A stretch of 64,000 nt of DNA, from assembly GCA_964551735.1 (NCBI GenBank), contig CAZKEF010000007.1, positions 62,001-126,000 of the forward strand. The letters run 5' to 3'. The position numbers were made by a program, and so were the translations under genes. Below the pieces are notes generated by a model. It did no database searches, was not told the origin of the DNA, and saw only the letters and a program-made list of their open reading frames with translations. Shown one piece after another: positions 16,641 through 24,008 of this stretch. Numbering within the stretch: position 1 is the stretch's first letter; each line of letters starts with the position of its first letter. This DNA comes from DAOUAT01 sp964551735. GTDB lineage: Bacteria; Chloroflexota; Anaerolineae; CG2-30-64-16.

Positions 16641-16736
16641 GGGGGTGGTTGTCGTCCGGTGGCGGCCCCGGTCTTCAAAACCGGTGGTGGGCGCCTAGGA
16701 AGCGTCCAAGGTGGGTTCGACTCCCATCCGCCCCCG
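16641..16736 (+). tRNA. selC: tRNA-Sec (anticodon TCA)
   Basis: 96-nt tRNA with the special selenocysteine layout. It has an 8-bp acceptor (GGGGGTGG with CCGCCCCC), a long D stem (GTCCGGTGGCGGC), an anticodon loop CTTCAAA giving UCA, a long variable arm, and T arm TGGGTTCGACTCCCA. The order and the GTCGTCCGGTG and GGTTCGACTCC segments match bacterial SelC closely. The 3' CCA is incomplete (GCCT), so it would be added after transcription. It implies that the organism inserts selenocysteine at UGA; no selA, selB or selD gene is in the window. Confidence 0.93.
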
Positions 16737-16812
16737 CCTGTTGTAGCTGCGTAAGTGTACCCTACTGGATATAGTGGTTCTCTCCGCCCAACCGGGAAGC
16801 GAGAGAATCACA

Positions 16813-16971
16813 ATGCCCAGCACAGGCAACCGGTCTCAACTTAACGACTTCTCCGCCAAGCGGCTTTGGCTGGCTTACGACAGCTTTATGTTGGCTATAA
16901 CATGGGATGAACAACTTGCCGGTTACGAGGCCATGCGCTATGGTAAGCGGGCCTGCAAGCACCCTCTCTGA
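16813..16971 (+). CDS. Possible small ORF, unsupported function
   Basis: 52 codons from ATG with GAGAG about 8 bases upstream, in a 250-base stretch between tRNA-Sec and the next gene. The product (LWLAYDSFMLAITWDEQLAGY core) has no recognisable family. It could be noncoding; reported because nothing else explains the stretch. Confidence 0.2.
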   Translation: MPSTGNRSQLNDFSAKRLWLAYDSFMLAITWDEQLAGYEAMRYGKRACKHPL

Positions 16972-16987
16972 ACCACGAGGTCCCTGC

Positions 16988-17578
16988 ATGAATAACGCTG
17001 CCCGATACACCCGTCGCGCAAAACTCTTCCTGATCCTTGTCGCGCTCGCGGCGGCCGCGCTGGCCGCGCTGGCGATGAGCTGGTATCACGGCCGCAGCCA
17101 CCGCTGGATCCAGCTCGTCTCCCCAAACAACGAGACTGCGACCGACATCGTGGCCGTGAACCGCGTCATGATGCCGTATGTCAAAACGGCGCAGGGCAAC
17201 CTGTACTTCTGCAGCGGCAGCTCGTGGCGCGACACCTGCCAGCCGCTCACGCCGGCCGAGCTGCCGATCAACAACGTGCATCCCAAATGGCTTACGTGCC
17301 CCCCGCCCTTCCCCCAGACCCCGCCCGCACCCGGCGAGATCGTGGATGCAGTCGAGGCGGGTCAGTGCGCGGAGGCAAAGACTTACAGCAAAGTGATCCT
17401 GCTCAGCGACGGCACCCTGTGGCTGTGGCGGCGCACCTACTCGTGGGTTGAGCCGTTCACCGTCGGGACGGCCGCGCTGCTGGGGTTGGGGCTGGGCTGG
17501 ATGCTGGGGGTCTTTGTGCTCAACACCCGGCGCTATCTGCGGACGCCGCTGCCCGGCGGGACGCCCACGAGGGGCTGA
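16988..17578 (+). CDS. Hypothetical membrane protein with two transmembrane helices
   Basis: 196 residues, ATG with GAGG about 8 bases upstream. Helix 1 near residues 13-31 (LFLILVALAAAALAALAM) and helix 2 near 160-178 (AALLGLGLGWMLGVFVL). Between them is an extracytoplasmic domain of about 125 residues with six Cys (YFCSGSSWRDTC, WLTCPPPFP, GQCAE) that probably form disulfides, and a repeated beta hairpin (GNLYFC, GTLWLW). No family recognised. It precedes the lysine leader, separated by a new promoter. Confidence 0.65.
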   Translation: MNNAARYTRRAKLFLILVALAAAALAALAMSWYHGRSHRWIQLVSPNNETATDIVAVNRVMMPYVKTAQGNLYFCSGSSWRDTCQPLTPAELPINNVHPKWLTCPPPFPQTPPAPGEIVDAVEAGQCAEAKTYSKVILLSDGTLWLWRRTYSWVEPFTVGTAALLGLGLGWMLGVFVLNTRRYLRTPLPGGTPTRG

Positions 17579-17614
17579 GCTGCGGCTGCACGGCCTGATC
17601 CGCACAGTGCCGAT

Positions 17615-17642
17615 TTGACAAATGCGCAAGGGCGGTTATAAT
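17615..17642 (+). promoter_or_regulatory. Promoter of the lysine operon
   Basis: Fully consensus TTGACA (17615-17620) and TATAAT (17637-17642) with a 16-nt spacer. Predicted start near 17649, giving a leader of about 345 nt before lysW. Confidence 0.8.
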
Positions 17643-17671
17643 GCCCGTCATCGTGAGGCAAATAAGTCAAC

Positions 17672-17755
17672 CATGAACCCAGCGTCACTGTCCAAGTGCT
17701 CCAAGTCGAAGAAGCCCGCCCTGGCCTGCAGGGATGGCCGCACGTGCTTGGGGTA
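17672..17755 (+). CDS. Lysine leader peptide 1
   Basis: 27-residue ORF ending just before a terminator. It has four AAG lysine codons, clustered as KCSKSKK (17693-17713). Twelve bases past the last Lys codon, GGCCTGCAGGG (17723-17733) is complementary, with one bulge, to CCCTGCCAGGCC, the 5' arm of the terminator. A ribosome stalled at Lys codons would leave it free to form an antiterminator. The ribosome binding site is weak (GAGG about 14 bases upstream), which is the main doubt. Confidence 0.6.
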
Positions 17756-17780
17756 GACAGCGACCCAAATCAGCACAGCA

Positions 17781-17817
17781 GCCCTGCCAGGCCTAAAGCG
17801 CCAGGCAGGGCTTTTTG
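17781..17817 (+). terminator. Attenuator terminator 1 of the lysine operon
   Basis: Stem GCCCTGCC/GGCAGGGC (8 bp), extended by GGC/GCC past an A-A mismatch, followed by CTTTTTG. It lies inside the operon leader, so it is an attenuator rather than an end-of-gene terminator. Confidence 0.8.
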
Positions 17818-17831
17818 TTTGCGGTGAAACC

Positions 17832-17903
17832 ATGAATCTCAACTTCAAGCGCGCTAAGAAGCAGGTCACCAGCTTGCCAGACTGCGTCTGGATAGGCCGC
17901 TAG
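17832..17903 (+). CDS. Lysine leader peptide 2
   Basis: 23-residue ORF beginning MNLNFKRAKKQ, with three AAG Lys codons (17847, 17856, 17859). Downstream, GCCAGACTG (17876-17884) is exactly complementary to CAGTCTGGC (17942-17950) in the second terminator. It can also pair locally with GTCTGG as a short hairpin, giving mutually exclusive folds. Weak ribosome binding site. Confidence 0.55.
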   Translation: MNLNFKRAKKQVTSLPDCVWIGR

Positions 17904-17927
17904 CGCGCACCCTTAAGCCTGCCGCAA

Positions 17928-17966
17928 AGCCCCTTCCCGCCCAGTCTGGCGAGGAGGGGCTTTTTG
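17928..17966 (+). terminator. Attenuator terminator 2 of the lysine operon
   Basis: Stem AGCCCCTTC...GGAGGGGCT with inner CGCC/GGCG, followed by TTTTTG. It ends 30 bases before the lysW start codon. Confidence 0.8.
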
Positions 17967-17995
17967 TTTGTAATCACACCATCAGGAGGATAACC

Positions 17996-18166
17996 ATGTT
18001 ACTCGAAGCACTTTGTCCCGAATGTGAAGGCCCTGTGACCCTGCGCGACCCACTGCAGGGGGAGATCGTGCCGTGCGCGGCGTGCGGCGCCGAACTGGAG
18101 GTGGTGGCGCTGGCCCCACTGACCCTCGACCTGGCGCCGGAAGAGGCGGAGGACTGGGGCGAATGA
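17996..18166 (+). CDS. lysW: LysW, amino-group carrier protein
   Basis: 56-residue acidic carrier protein. Zinc-ribbon Cys pairs (LCPEC and PCAACG) and the invariant C-terminal EDWGE are all present. The terminal Glu is where LysX attaches alpha-aminoadipate, so that intermediates are shuttled on the protein. ATG follows CAGGAGGATAACC, an excellent ribosome binding site, and the stop overlaps the lysX start (ATGA). Confidence 0.96.
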   Translation: MLLEALCPECEGPVTLRDPLQGEIVPCAACGAELEVVALAPLTLDLAPEEAEDWGE

Positions 18167-19233
18167 GCGATAACGGCCACTCTCCCGTCTCGGTCGCGAT
18201 GATCGTCTCCCGCATCCGCGTGGAAGAGAAGCTGCTGCTGGCCGCGCTGGAAGCTACCGGCGCGGCGGTGCAGTTGGTGAACGATGATGAGCTGGTGCTG
18301 CCGGTGGAGGCGACCTCACCCCCAACCCCTCTCCTGCCAGGAGAGGGGCGCACACTTCCCCCCTTCCCTGGCAGGGAGCGGGGGGCAGGGGGGGTAGGTG
18401 ACGCCGACGTCGTCCTCGAACGCTCCGTCAGCGCGGCACGCGGCATTTATGCGCTGCGACTGCTGGCTGCGGCCGGCATCCCCACGGTCAACCCGTACCG
18501 CACCGCGGCCACCTGCTGGGACAAGCTGCTCACCAGCGCGGCGCTGGCCGAGGCGGGGATCCCGCAGCCGCGCACGCGGGTGGCCTTCACGCCGGAGTCG
18601 GCCCTGCAAGCCATCGAAGAGCTGGGCTACCCGGTGGTGCTGAAACCGCTGGTCGGCTCGTGGGGCCGGCTGCTGGCCCGCATCAACGACCGGGACGCGG
18701 CCGAGGCGATCCTGGAGCACAAGGACGTCCTGGGCAACTACCTGCACAGCATCTTCTACATCCAGGAGTACATCCGCAAGCCCGGCCGCGACATCCGGGC
18801 CTTCGTGATCGGCGACGAGACCATCGCGGCGATCTACCGGGGTTCGGCCCACTGGATCACCAACACCGCGCGCGGGGGCCAGGCTTCCAATTGCCCGGTG
18901 ACGCCGGAGCTGGATGACCTCTGCCGGCGGGCCGCGGCGGCCGTGGGCGGCGGCGTCCTCGCGGTTGACGTGCTGGAAGATCCCGACCGCGGCCTGGTGG
19001 TCAACGAGGTCAACCACACCATGGAGTTCCGCAACAGCATCCACACGACGGGAGTGGACATCCCGGCGCGGGTGGCGGAGTTCGTGTTACGTGTTGCGTG
19101 TTCCGTGACTGACCGCAACGATGCCACGTCTGACGCCTCACACCTCACGCACCACGGACTACGCACCACGCACCACGCACCATCGCGAAGCATCCCTTCG
19201 GGACGCACCACGCTCGCGGAGGCCCGCCCATGA
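18163..19233 (+). CDS. lysX: LysX, LysW--alpha-aminoadipate ligase (ATP-grasp)
   Basis: 356 residues against about 280 usual. It joins the alpha-amino group of aminoadipate to the C-terminal Glu of LysW. Recognisable by VVLKPLVGSWGRLLA, YIQEYIRKPGRDIRAFV and NEVNHTMEFRNS. Two additions account for the length. An in-frame 88-bp C-rich palindromic element (18314-18401) is read as TSPPTPLLPGEG...GAGGVG. A C-terminal tail of about 45 residues begins after VAEFVLRV and is mostly encoded by ACGCACC heptamers (LRTTHHAPS). Starts inside the lysW stop and overlaps lysY by 4 bases. Confidence 0.93.
   Translation: MSDNGHSPVSVAMIVSRIRVEEKLLLAALEATGAAVQLVNDDELVLPVEATSPPTPLLPGEGRTLPPFPGRERGAGGVGDADVVLERSVSAARGIYALRLLAAAGIPTVNPYRTAATCWDKLLTSAALAEAGIPQPRTRVAFTPESALQAIEELGYPVVLKPLVGSWGRLLARINDRDAAEAILEHKDVLGNYLHSIFYIQEYIRKPGRDIRAFVIGDETIAAIYRGSAHWITNTARGGQASNCPVTPELDDLCRRAAAAVGGGVLAVDVLEDPDRGLVVNEVNHTMEFRNSIHTTGVDIPARVAEFVLRVACSVTDRNDATSDASHLTHHGLRTTHHAPSRSIPSGRTTLAEARP
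18314..18401. repeat. C-rich palindromic element (family 5), in frame in lysX
   Basis: 88 bp beginning CCTCACCCCCAACCCCTCTCC and ending GGGTAGGTGA, with internal inverted arms. Same length and same reading frame as the copy in lysJ (22371-22458). Confidence 0.85.
19144..19192 (+). repeat. Heptamer array ACGCACC in the lysX 3' end
   Basis: Units TCACGCACCACGGACTACGC, then ACGCACC twice, coding part of the extra C-terminal tail of LysX. Confidence 0.8.
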
Positions 19234-20285
19234 CCGCACCCCTTCGCGTTTCCATCGTCGGCGGCTCCGGCTACGGCGGGGGCGAGCTGATCCGGCTGCT
19301 GCTGGGGCATCCGGGCGTCGAAATCGCGCAAGTAACGTCCGAATCGCACGCAGGCGAGTATGTCCACAGCCTGCACCCCAACCTGCGGCCGGTTGGCGGA
19401 CGCGTGCAGGCGATACGCTTCACTGCGCTCAGCGAGCTGGCCCCGTGCGATGTGCTCTTCCTGGCATTGCCCCACGGCCAGGCCCAACGCCGCATCGAGC
19501 AGCTCGCCCGCCTCGCCCCGCGCATCATTGACCTCTCCGCCGACTTCCGACTCTCCGACCCGCAGACCTACGCAGCGACCTATGGTGAACCCCACGCAGC
19601 CCCCGAATGGCTGAGCCGCTTCAATTACGGATTACCGGAGGCGAATCGCGACGCACTACGCACCACGCACCACGCCTCCGGCGTCGGCTGCAACGCCACG
19701 GCCGCCAACCTGGCGCTGCTGCCGCTGGTTCGCGCCGGCCTGCTGCGAGCCGACCGGCCGGTGATCGTGGACGTGAAGGCGGGGTCGTCGGAGGGCGGCG
19801 CATCGGCCAACGCGGCCTCGCACCACCCGGAGCGGGCCGGCGCGGTGCGCTCCTTTGCGCCCACCGGCCATCGCCACCAGGCCGAGGTACGGCAGGTCAC
19901 CGGGCTGGCGGACGTCCACCTGTCGGTCACTTCTATCGAGCTGGTGCGCGGGGTGCTGGCGACTGCGCACGCATGGGTGCAGCCCGGCCTGAGCGACAAA
20001 GACCTCTGGCGGGCGTACCGCGCGGCCTACGGCAGCGAGCCGTTCGTGCGCATCGTCCACGAGCGCGGGGGCATCTACCGCCACCCGGAGCCGAAGCTGC
20101 TGGCCGGCACGAACCTGGCCGATGTCGGCTGGGAGCTGGAGCCGGCCACCGGCCGCCTGGTGGCCCTGGCCGCCATTGACAACCTGGGCAAAGGCGCCGC
20201 CGGCAGCGCAGTGCAGTGCATGAATTTGATGAGCGGGTTCAACGAGGCGACGGGGCTGGGGTTTTCGGGGTTACACCCGGTTTGA
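19230..20285 (+). CDS. lysY: LysY, [LysW]-aminoadipate 6-phosphate reductase (ArgC family)
   Basis: 351 residues. NADP-binding GGSGYGGGELIRLL at the N-terminus, the catalytic Cys in GVGCNATA, and the ArgC-type ending (GKGAAGSAVQCMNLM). It reduces the phosphorylated carrier-bound aminoadipate to the semialdehyde. GGAGG lies in the lysX end, with 4-base overlap. The segment before the active-site Cys (NRDALRTTHHASGVGC) is encoded by an ACGCACC heptamer array, so a repeat sits within a normally conserved region without changing the length much. Confidence 0.93.
   Translation: MTAPLRVSIVGGSGYGGGELIRLLLGHPGVEIAQVTSESHAGEYVHSLHPNLRPVGGRVQAIRFTALSELAPCDVLFLALPHGQAQRRIEQLARLAPRIIDLSADFRLSDPQTYAATYGEPHAAPEWLSRFNYGLPEANRDALRTTHHASGVGCNATAANLALLPLVRAGLLRADRPVIVDVKAGSSEGGASANAASHHPERAGAVRSFAPTGHRHQAEVRQVTGLADVHLSVTSIELVRGVLATAHAWVQPGLSDKDLWRAYRAAYGSEPFVRIVHERGGIYRHPEPKLLAGTNLADVGWELEPATGRLVALAAIDNLGKGAAGSAVQCMNLMSGFNEATGLGFSGLHPV
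19651..19675 (+). repeat. Heptamer array ACGCACY in lysY
   Basis: ACGCACT, ACGCACC, ACGCACC, ACGCC in frame (ALRTTHHA), immediately upstream of the catalytic Cys codon region. Confidence 0.85.
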
Positions 20286-20322
20286 TTTGGTGCGTTCAAT
20301 GGCAGGTTCGTGCGTTGGCGAG

Positions 20323-20433
20323 TGTCATTCTGAGCGGGTTGACAACCCAACTCCAGTTACGGCGAGACACCAGCGAAGAATCTACTACAACATAAGAGGC
20401 GAGATTCTTCGCGCTGCGGCGCTCAGAATGACA
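20323..20433. repeat. Palindromic family 1, complete copy between lysY and lysZ
   Basis: 111 bp with terminal inverted repeats TGTCATTCTGAGCG and CGCTCAGAATGACA and inner AGCGAAGAATCT / AGATTCTTCGC. Confidence 0.9.
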
Positions 20434-20440
20434 GGGTAAC

Positions 20441-20475
20441 ACGCAATACGCAGCACGCAATACGCAACACGCAAC
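20441..20475 (+). repeat. Heptamer array ACGCAAY before lysZ
   Basis: Five units of ACGCAAT/ACGCAGC/ACGCAAC ending directly at the AGGAG of lysZ. Confidence 0.9.
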
Positions 20476-20485
20476 AGGAGCACTC

Positions 20486-21328
20486 ATGTATCCCATCATC
20501 ATCAAACTCGGCGGCGCGGCGGGGGTGGACGCGGAGGCGGTGCTGGCCGACGTCGCGGCGCTGGCGGCGGAGGGGTGGCCGGTCGTACTGGTGCACGGCA
20601 CATCGGCCGCGGCCGATGCGCTGGCGGCGCGGGCGGGCGTGCCGGTGCGGCACATCACGTCGCCCTCGGGCCACGTCAGCCGCTACACCGACCCGGACAT
20701 GCTGGAGCTCTACGTGGCGGCCGCGGCCGGGCAGGTCAACAAGGCGCTGGTGGCCCGGCTGCAAGGGCTCGGCTGCAACGCGGCCGGCCTTTCGGGCGTG
20801 GACGGCCGGCTGCTGGTGGCCCGGCGCAAGGATGCGGTGCGCGCGGTGGAAAACGGCCGCCAGCGGATCATCCGTGACGACTACACCGGCCAGATCGAGT
20901 CTGCGGACGGCGGCCTGCTGCGCCTGCTGCTGGACGCGGGCTACACGCCGGTGATCGCGCCGCTGGCGCTGGGCACGCAAGGCGAGCGGCTTAACGTGGA
21001 CGGCGACCGCGCCGCGGCCATGCTGGCCGGCGCGCTGGACGCGCGGGCGCTGATCATCCTCAGCAACGTGCCCGGCCTGCTGGCGAACTTCCCGGACGAG
21101 AGCAGCTTGGTGCGCCGCGTGGAGCCATCCCGCCTGGACGCGGTCGAAGGCCTGGCCCAGGGCCGCATGAAGAAGAAGCTGCTGGCCGCCCGCGAGGCCC
21201 TCGCCCGCGGCGTCCCCGCCGTCATCCTGGCCGACTCGCGGCGCCCGAACCCCGTGCGCGCCGCGCTGGCGGGCGAGGGGACAGTCATTGGCAAATCAGC
21301 GAATGGCGAATGGCGAATCAGCAAATGA
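20486..21328 (+). CDS. lysZ: LysZ, [LysW]-aminoadipate kinase (ArgB family)
   Basis: 280 residues, ATG with AGGAG 6 bases upstream. Amino acid kinase fold: IIKLGGAAG at the N-terminus, VLVHGTSAAAD, NVDGDRAAAMLAGAL, and KKKLLAAREALARGV near the end. It phosphorylates the side-chain carboxylate of carrier-bound aminoadipate. The final residues (KSANGEWRISK) are encoded by GCGAATG heptamers, so the native C-terminus has been extended or replaced by the repeat. Confidence 0.93.
   Translation: MYPIIIKLGGAAGVDAEAVLADVAALAAEGWPVVLVHGTSAAADALAARAGVPVRHITSPSGHVSRYTDPDMLELYVAAAAGQVNKALVARLQGLGCNAAGLSGVDGRLLVARRKDAVRAVENGRQRIIRDDYTGQIESADGGLLRLLLDAGYTPVIAPLALGTQGERLNVDGDRAAAMLAGALDARALIILSNVPGLLANFPDESSLVRRVEPSRLDAVEGLAQGRMKKKLLAAREALARGVPAVILADSRRPNPVRAALAGEGTVIGKSANGEWRISK
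21293..21326 (+). repeat. Heptamer array GCGAATG at the lysZ end
   Basis: GCGAATG, GCGAATG, GCGAATC, AGCAAATG; spans the C-terminal codons and stop of lysZ. Confidence 0.85.
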
Positions 21329-21367
21329 TAGATAAGATACGATTTGTTCGGAAAGAGAAAGCATCCA

Positions 21368-22744
21368 ATGATTGAGACCCTTACACCCGACGTGACGCAA
21401 TACGCCACACGCAACACGCAGTACGCAACACGCAGTACGCAATACGCAGTACGCAATACGCCTGCCATCCTCGCCCTCGAATCCGCCCACACCTCCGGCG
21501 TCTACCCCAAGCGGCCGCTGGCGATCGTGCGGGGAGCGGGCGCGCGGGTCTGGGATACGGAGGGCCGGGAGTACATTGACTGCGTGGCCGGGCAGGGCGC
21601 GGCCAACCTGGGGCATGCCCATCCAGCGGTCGTCGCGGCCATTGCCGAACAGTCAACCACGCTCATCACCTGCCCGGAGATCTTCTACAACGACCGCCGC
21701 GCCGAACTGCTGGCCCGCCTGGCCGAGATCGCGCCGGCCGGGCTGGATCGGGCCTTCCTCTGCAACTCCGGCACGGAAGCGGTGGAAGCGGCCATCAAGT
21801 TCGCCCGGCTGAGCACCGGCCGGACGGGCATCGTGGCGGCCATGCGCGGCTTTCACGGCCGCACCATGGGCGCGCTGTCCGCCACGTGGAACCGGGACTA
21901 CCGCGCGGCGTTCGAGCCGCTGGTGCCCGGCTTCAGCCACGTGCCCTACAACGACCTCGCCGCGCTGACCCAGGCAGTCACAGACCAAACGGCTGCCGTG
22001 CTGCTGGAGGTCGTCCAGGGCGAGGGCGGCGTCCACCCCGGCACGGCCGAGTTCCTGCTGGGCGCGCAGCAGCTCTGCCGGGAGCGGGGCGCGCTGCTGA
22101 TTCTGGATGAGATCCAAACCGGTATGGGCCGCACGGGTCGGATGTTCGCCTGCCAGCACTACGACATCGCGCCTGACCTGATGACCCTCGCGAAATCGCT
22201 GGCAGGCGGCCTGCCCATGGGCGCGTGCCTGATCGGCCCGCGCGTGACCGGCATCCGCCCCATGACCCACGGCAGCACCTTCGGCGGCAACCCGCTGGCG
22301 TGTGCGGCGGCGATCGCGGCGATTGAGGTGTTGACCCAGCCCACTGGCATCCTCTCCGCGCAGGAACTGACCTCACCCCCTGACCCCCTCTCCTGCGAGG
22401 AGAGGGGGAACATGACTCCCCCTTCCCTCGGAGGGAAGGGGGTTGGGGGGTTAGGTGAAACCCTCCCCCAACGCGCCGCCCGGTTGGGCGATAGCCTACA
22501 AGCCCGCCTGCGCACCATCAACTCGCCGCTGATCCGCGAGGTGCGCGGGCTGGGCTTGATGGTCGGTATAGACCTGCGTGTGAAAGTCACGCCCATCCTG
22601 CAAGCCCTGCAAGCCCAGGGCGTCCTGGCCCTGCCCGCCGGCGCCACCGTCCTCCGCCTACTCCCGCCGCTGGTGATCGAGGAGGGGGATTTGGAGCGGG
22701 TGGTGGAAGCCATCGAGCAGACGTTACTGGAAGCTGGAAGCTAG
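21368..22744 (+). CDS. lysJ: LysJ, [LysW]-aminoadipate semialdehyde aminotransferase (ArgD family)
   Basis: 458 residues against about 395-400 usual. PLP class III aminotransferase: CNSGTEAVEAAIK, GFHGRTMGALS, LDEIQTGMGRTG, and the PLP lysine in LAKSLAGGLPMGA. It transaminates the semialdehyde to LysW-lysine. Extra length comes from an N-terminal heptamer-coded segment (TQYATRNTQYATRS) and an in-frame 88-bp C-rich element (TSPPDPL...GVGGLGE). Start at the ATG with GAAAGAGAAA upstream; a TTG 24 bases earlier is less likely. Its last codons and stop lie in CTGGAAG heptamers. Confidence 0.93.
   Translation: MIETLTPDVTQYATRNTQYATRSTQYAVRNTPAILALESAHTSGVYPKRPLAIVRGAGARVWDTEGREYIDCVAGQGAANLGHAHPAVVAAIAEQSTTLITCPEIFYNDRRAELLARLAEIAPAGLDRAFLCNSGTEAVEAAIKFARLSTGRTGIVAAMRGFHGRTMGALSATWNRDYRAAFEPLVPGFSHVPYNDLAALTQAVTDQTAAVLLEVVQGEGGVHPGTAEFLLGAQQLCRERGALLILDEIQTGMGRTGRMFACQHYDIAPDLMTLAKSLAGGLPMGACLIGPRVTGIRPMTHGSTFGGNPLACAAAIAAIEVLTQPTGILSAQELTSPPDPLSCEERGNMTPPSLGGKGVGGLGETLPQRAARLGDSLQARLRTINSPLIREVRGLGLMVGIDLRVKVTPILQALQAQGVLALPAGATVLRLLPPLVIEEGDLERVVEAIEQTLLEAGS
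21395..21461 (+). repeat. Heptamer array ACGCAAY/ACGCAGT in lysJ 5' coding region
   Basis: About nine units; longest array in the window, read as repeated TQYATRN. Confidence 0.95.
22371..22458. repeat. C-rich palindromic element (family 5), in frame in lysJ
   Basis: 88 bp, CCTCACCCCCTGACCCCCTC to GGGTTAGGTGA; same length and reading frame as in lysX. Confidence 0.88.
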
Positions 22745-22762
22745 ATGCTGGAAGCTGGAAGC
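22727..22762 (+). repeat. Heptamer array CTGGAAG
   Basis: CTGGAAG, CTGGAAG, CTAGATG, CTGGAAG, CTGGAAG; carries the lysJ stop codon. Confidence 0.9.
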
Positions 22763-22766
22763 AAAT

Positions 22767-22790
22767 TACGCAATACGCAGTACGCAATAC
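22767..22790 (+). repeat. Heptamer array ACGCAAT/ACGCAGT before homocitrate synthase
   Basis: Three units plus a partial one, ending directly at the GGAG ribosome binding site. Confidence 0.88.
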
Positions 22791-22799
22791 GGAGCTACC

Positions 22800-23954
22800 A
22801 TGTCCCTGGACAACTACGCCATCATAGACTCCACCCTCCGCGAAGGGGAGCAATTCATCAACGCCGCGTTCAACAGCGAGCAGAAGATCCGCATCGCGCG
22901 GGCGCTGGACGAGTTCGGGGTGGAATACCTGGAACTGACGTCGCCGCAGGCCTCGCCGGGCAGCCTGGCCGACCTACGGACGATTGCCCGATTGGGGCTG
23001 CGCGCACGCGTCCTGACCCACATCCGCTGCCACAAGGAGGACGCTGCGGTGGCGCTGGATGCGGGCGTGGACGGCCTGGATGTGGTCATCGGCACGTCGT
23101 CGAAGCTGCGCCAGTTCAGCCACGGCAAGAGCATCGACGAGATCATTGACCTGGCCGCGGATGTGCTGCTGTGGATCCGCCAACAAGCGCCCGAGATCGA
23201 GCTGCGCTTCAGCACCGAGGATTCGTTCCGCAGCGACGAGGCCGAGCTGCTGCGGGTCTACCTCGCCGTCGACAAGCTGGGCGTGGTGAACCGCCTCGGC
23301 ACAGCGGATACGGTGGGCATCGCCACGCCGACGCAGGTGGGCCGGTTGGTAGGAACGCTGCGCCGCCTGACCCGTTGCGACATTGAGTTCCACGGTCACA
23401 ACGATTCGGGGTGTGCGGTAGCCAACGCGTTCACCGCGTTGGAGGCCGGTGCGACTCATATTGACACCAGCGTGCTAGGTATCGGCGAGCGCAACGGCAT
23501 CCCACCGCTGGGCGGCTTCGTGGCCCGCATGTACACCTACGACCGCCTCGCGACCCAGCGCAAGTACCGGCTGGACCAGTTGCGCGCGCTCGATTTGATG
23601 GTGGCCGAGATGGTGAACGTGGACATCCCGTTCAACAACCAGGTCACCGGCTACAGTGCGTTCACCCACAAGGCCGGCATCCACGCTAAGGCGTTGCTCA
23701 ACGCGCCGGAAACCTACGAGGCGCTGGACCCGCACGACTTCGGCCTGACCCGCTACATCTCCATCGCGCACCGGCTTACCGGCTGGAACGCGGTCAAGGC
23801 CCGCGCCGACCAGCTCGGCCTGGAGCTCACCGAGGCCAAGGTCAAGAAGCTGACCCAACACATCAAAGTGCTTGCCGACGAGCGCGCCCTGACGCTGGAC
23901 GAGGTGGATAACCTGCTGCGGAATTGGGCGAACGGGCATGGGAGTGCGGATTGA
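22800..23954 (+). CDS. hcs: Homocitrate synthase
   Basis: 384 residues, usual length, ATG with GGAG 6 bases upstream. It condenses acetyl-CoA with 2-oxoglutarate, the committed step of the aminoadipate pathway. DSTLREGEQ at the N-terminus, the metal-binding FHGHNDSGCA, GERNGIPPLGG, and the HCS lid (AFTHKAGIHAKALL) are all present. No long C-terminal LeuA regulatory domain is present, so it is homocitrate synthase rather than isopropylmalate synthase. Likely the lysine-feedback-controlled enzyme, by family precedent. Confidence 0.93.
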   Translation: MSLDNYAIIDSTLREGEQFINAAFNSEQKIRIARALDEFGVEYLELTSPQASPGSLADLRTIARLGLRARVLTHIRCHKEDAAVALDAGVDGLDVVIGTSSKLRQFSHGKSIDEIIDLAADVLLWIRQQAPEIELRFSTEDSFRSDEAELLRVYLAVDKLGVVNRLGTADTVGIATPTQVGRLVGTLRRLTRCDIEFHGHNDSGCAVANAFTALEAGATHIDTSVLGIGERNGIPPLGGFVARMYTYDRLATQRKYRLDQLRALDLMVAEMVNVDIPFNNQVTGYSAFTHKAGIHAKALLNAPETYEALDPHDFGLTRYISIAHRLTGWNAVKARADQLGLELTEAKVKKLTQHIKVLADERALTLDEVDNLLRNWANGHGSAD

Positions 23955-24008
23955 CAATTGCCCATTGAAGCTTGTCACCATCACGATCACCGACAAGGAA
24001 GCATCACC

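Noticed and set aside
17649..17995. Lysine (L-box) riboswitch in the lysine leader
   Set aside because: The leader is explained by two short Lys-codon ORFs and terminators; it lacks the length and conserved five-helix core features I would expect of the L-box.
16740..18000. Selenoprotein gene near tRNA-Sec
   Set aside because: No in-frame TGA followed by continued conserved coding sequence and hairpin was seen in the neighbouring genes.
20441..20475. CRISPR-like repeat
   Set aside because: Units are 7 nt with no spacers; same for every other array, and no cas genes are present.
20423..21656. Minus-strand frames with YCVLRIACCVLR-like repeats
   Set aside because: Translation of ACGCAAY heptamers on the other strand; an artefact of stop-free repeats, not proteins.
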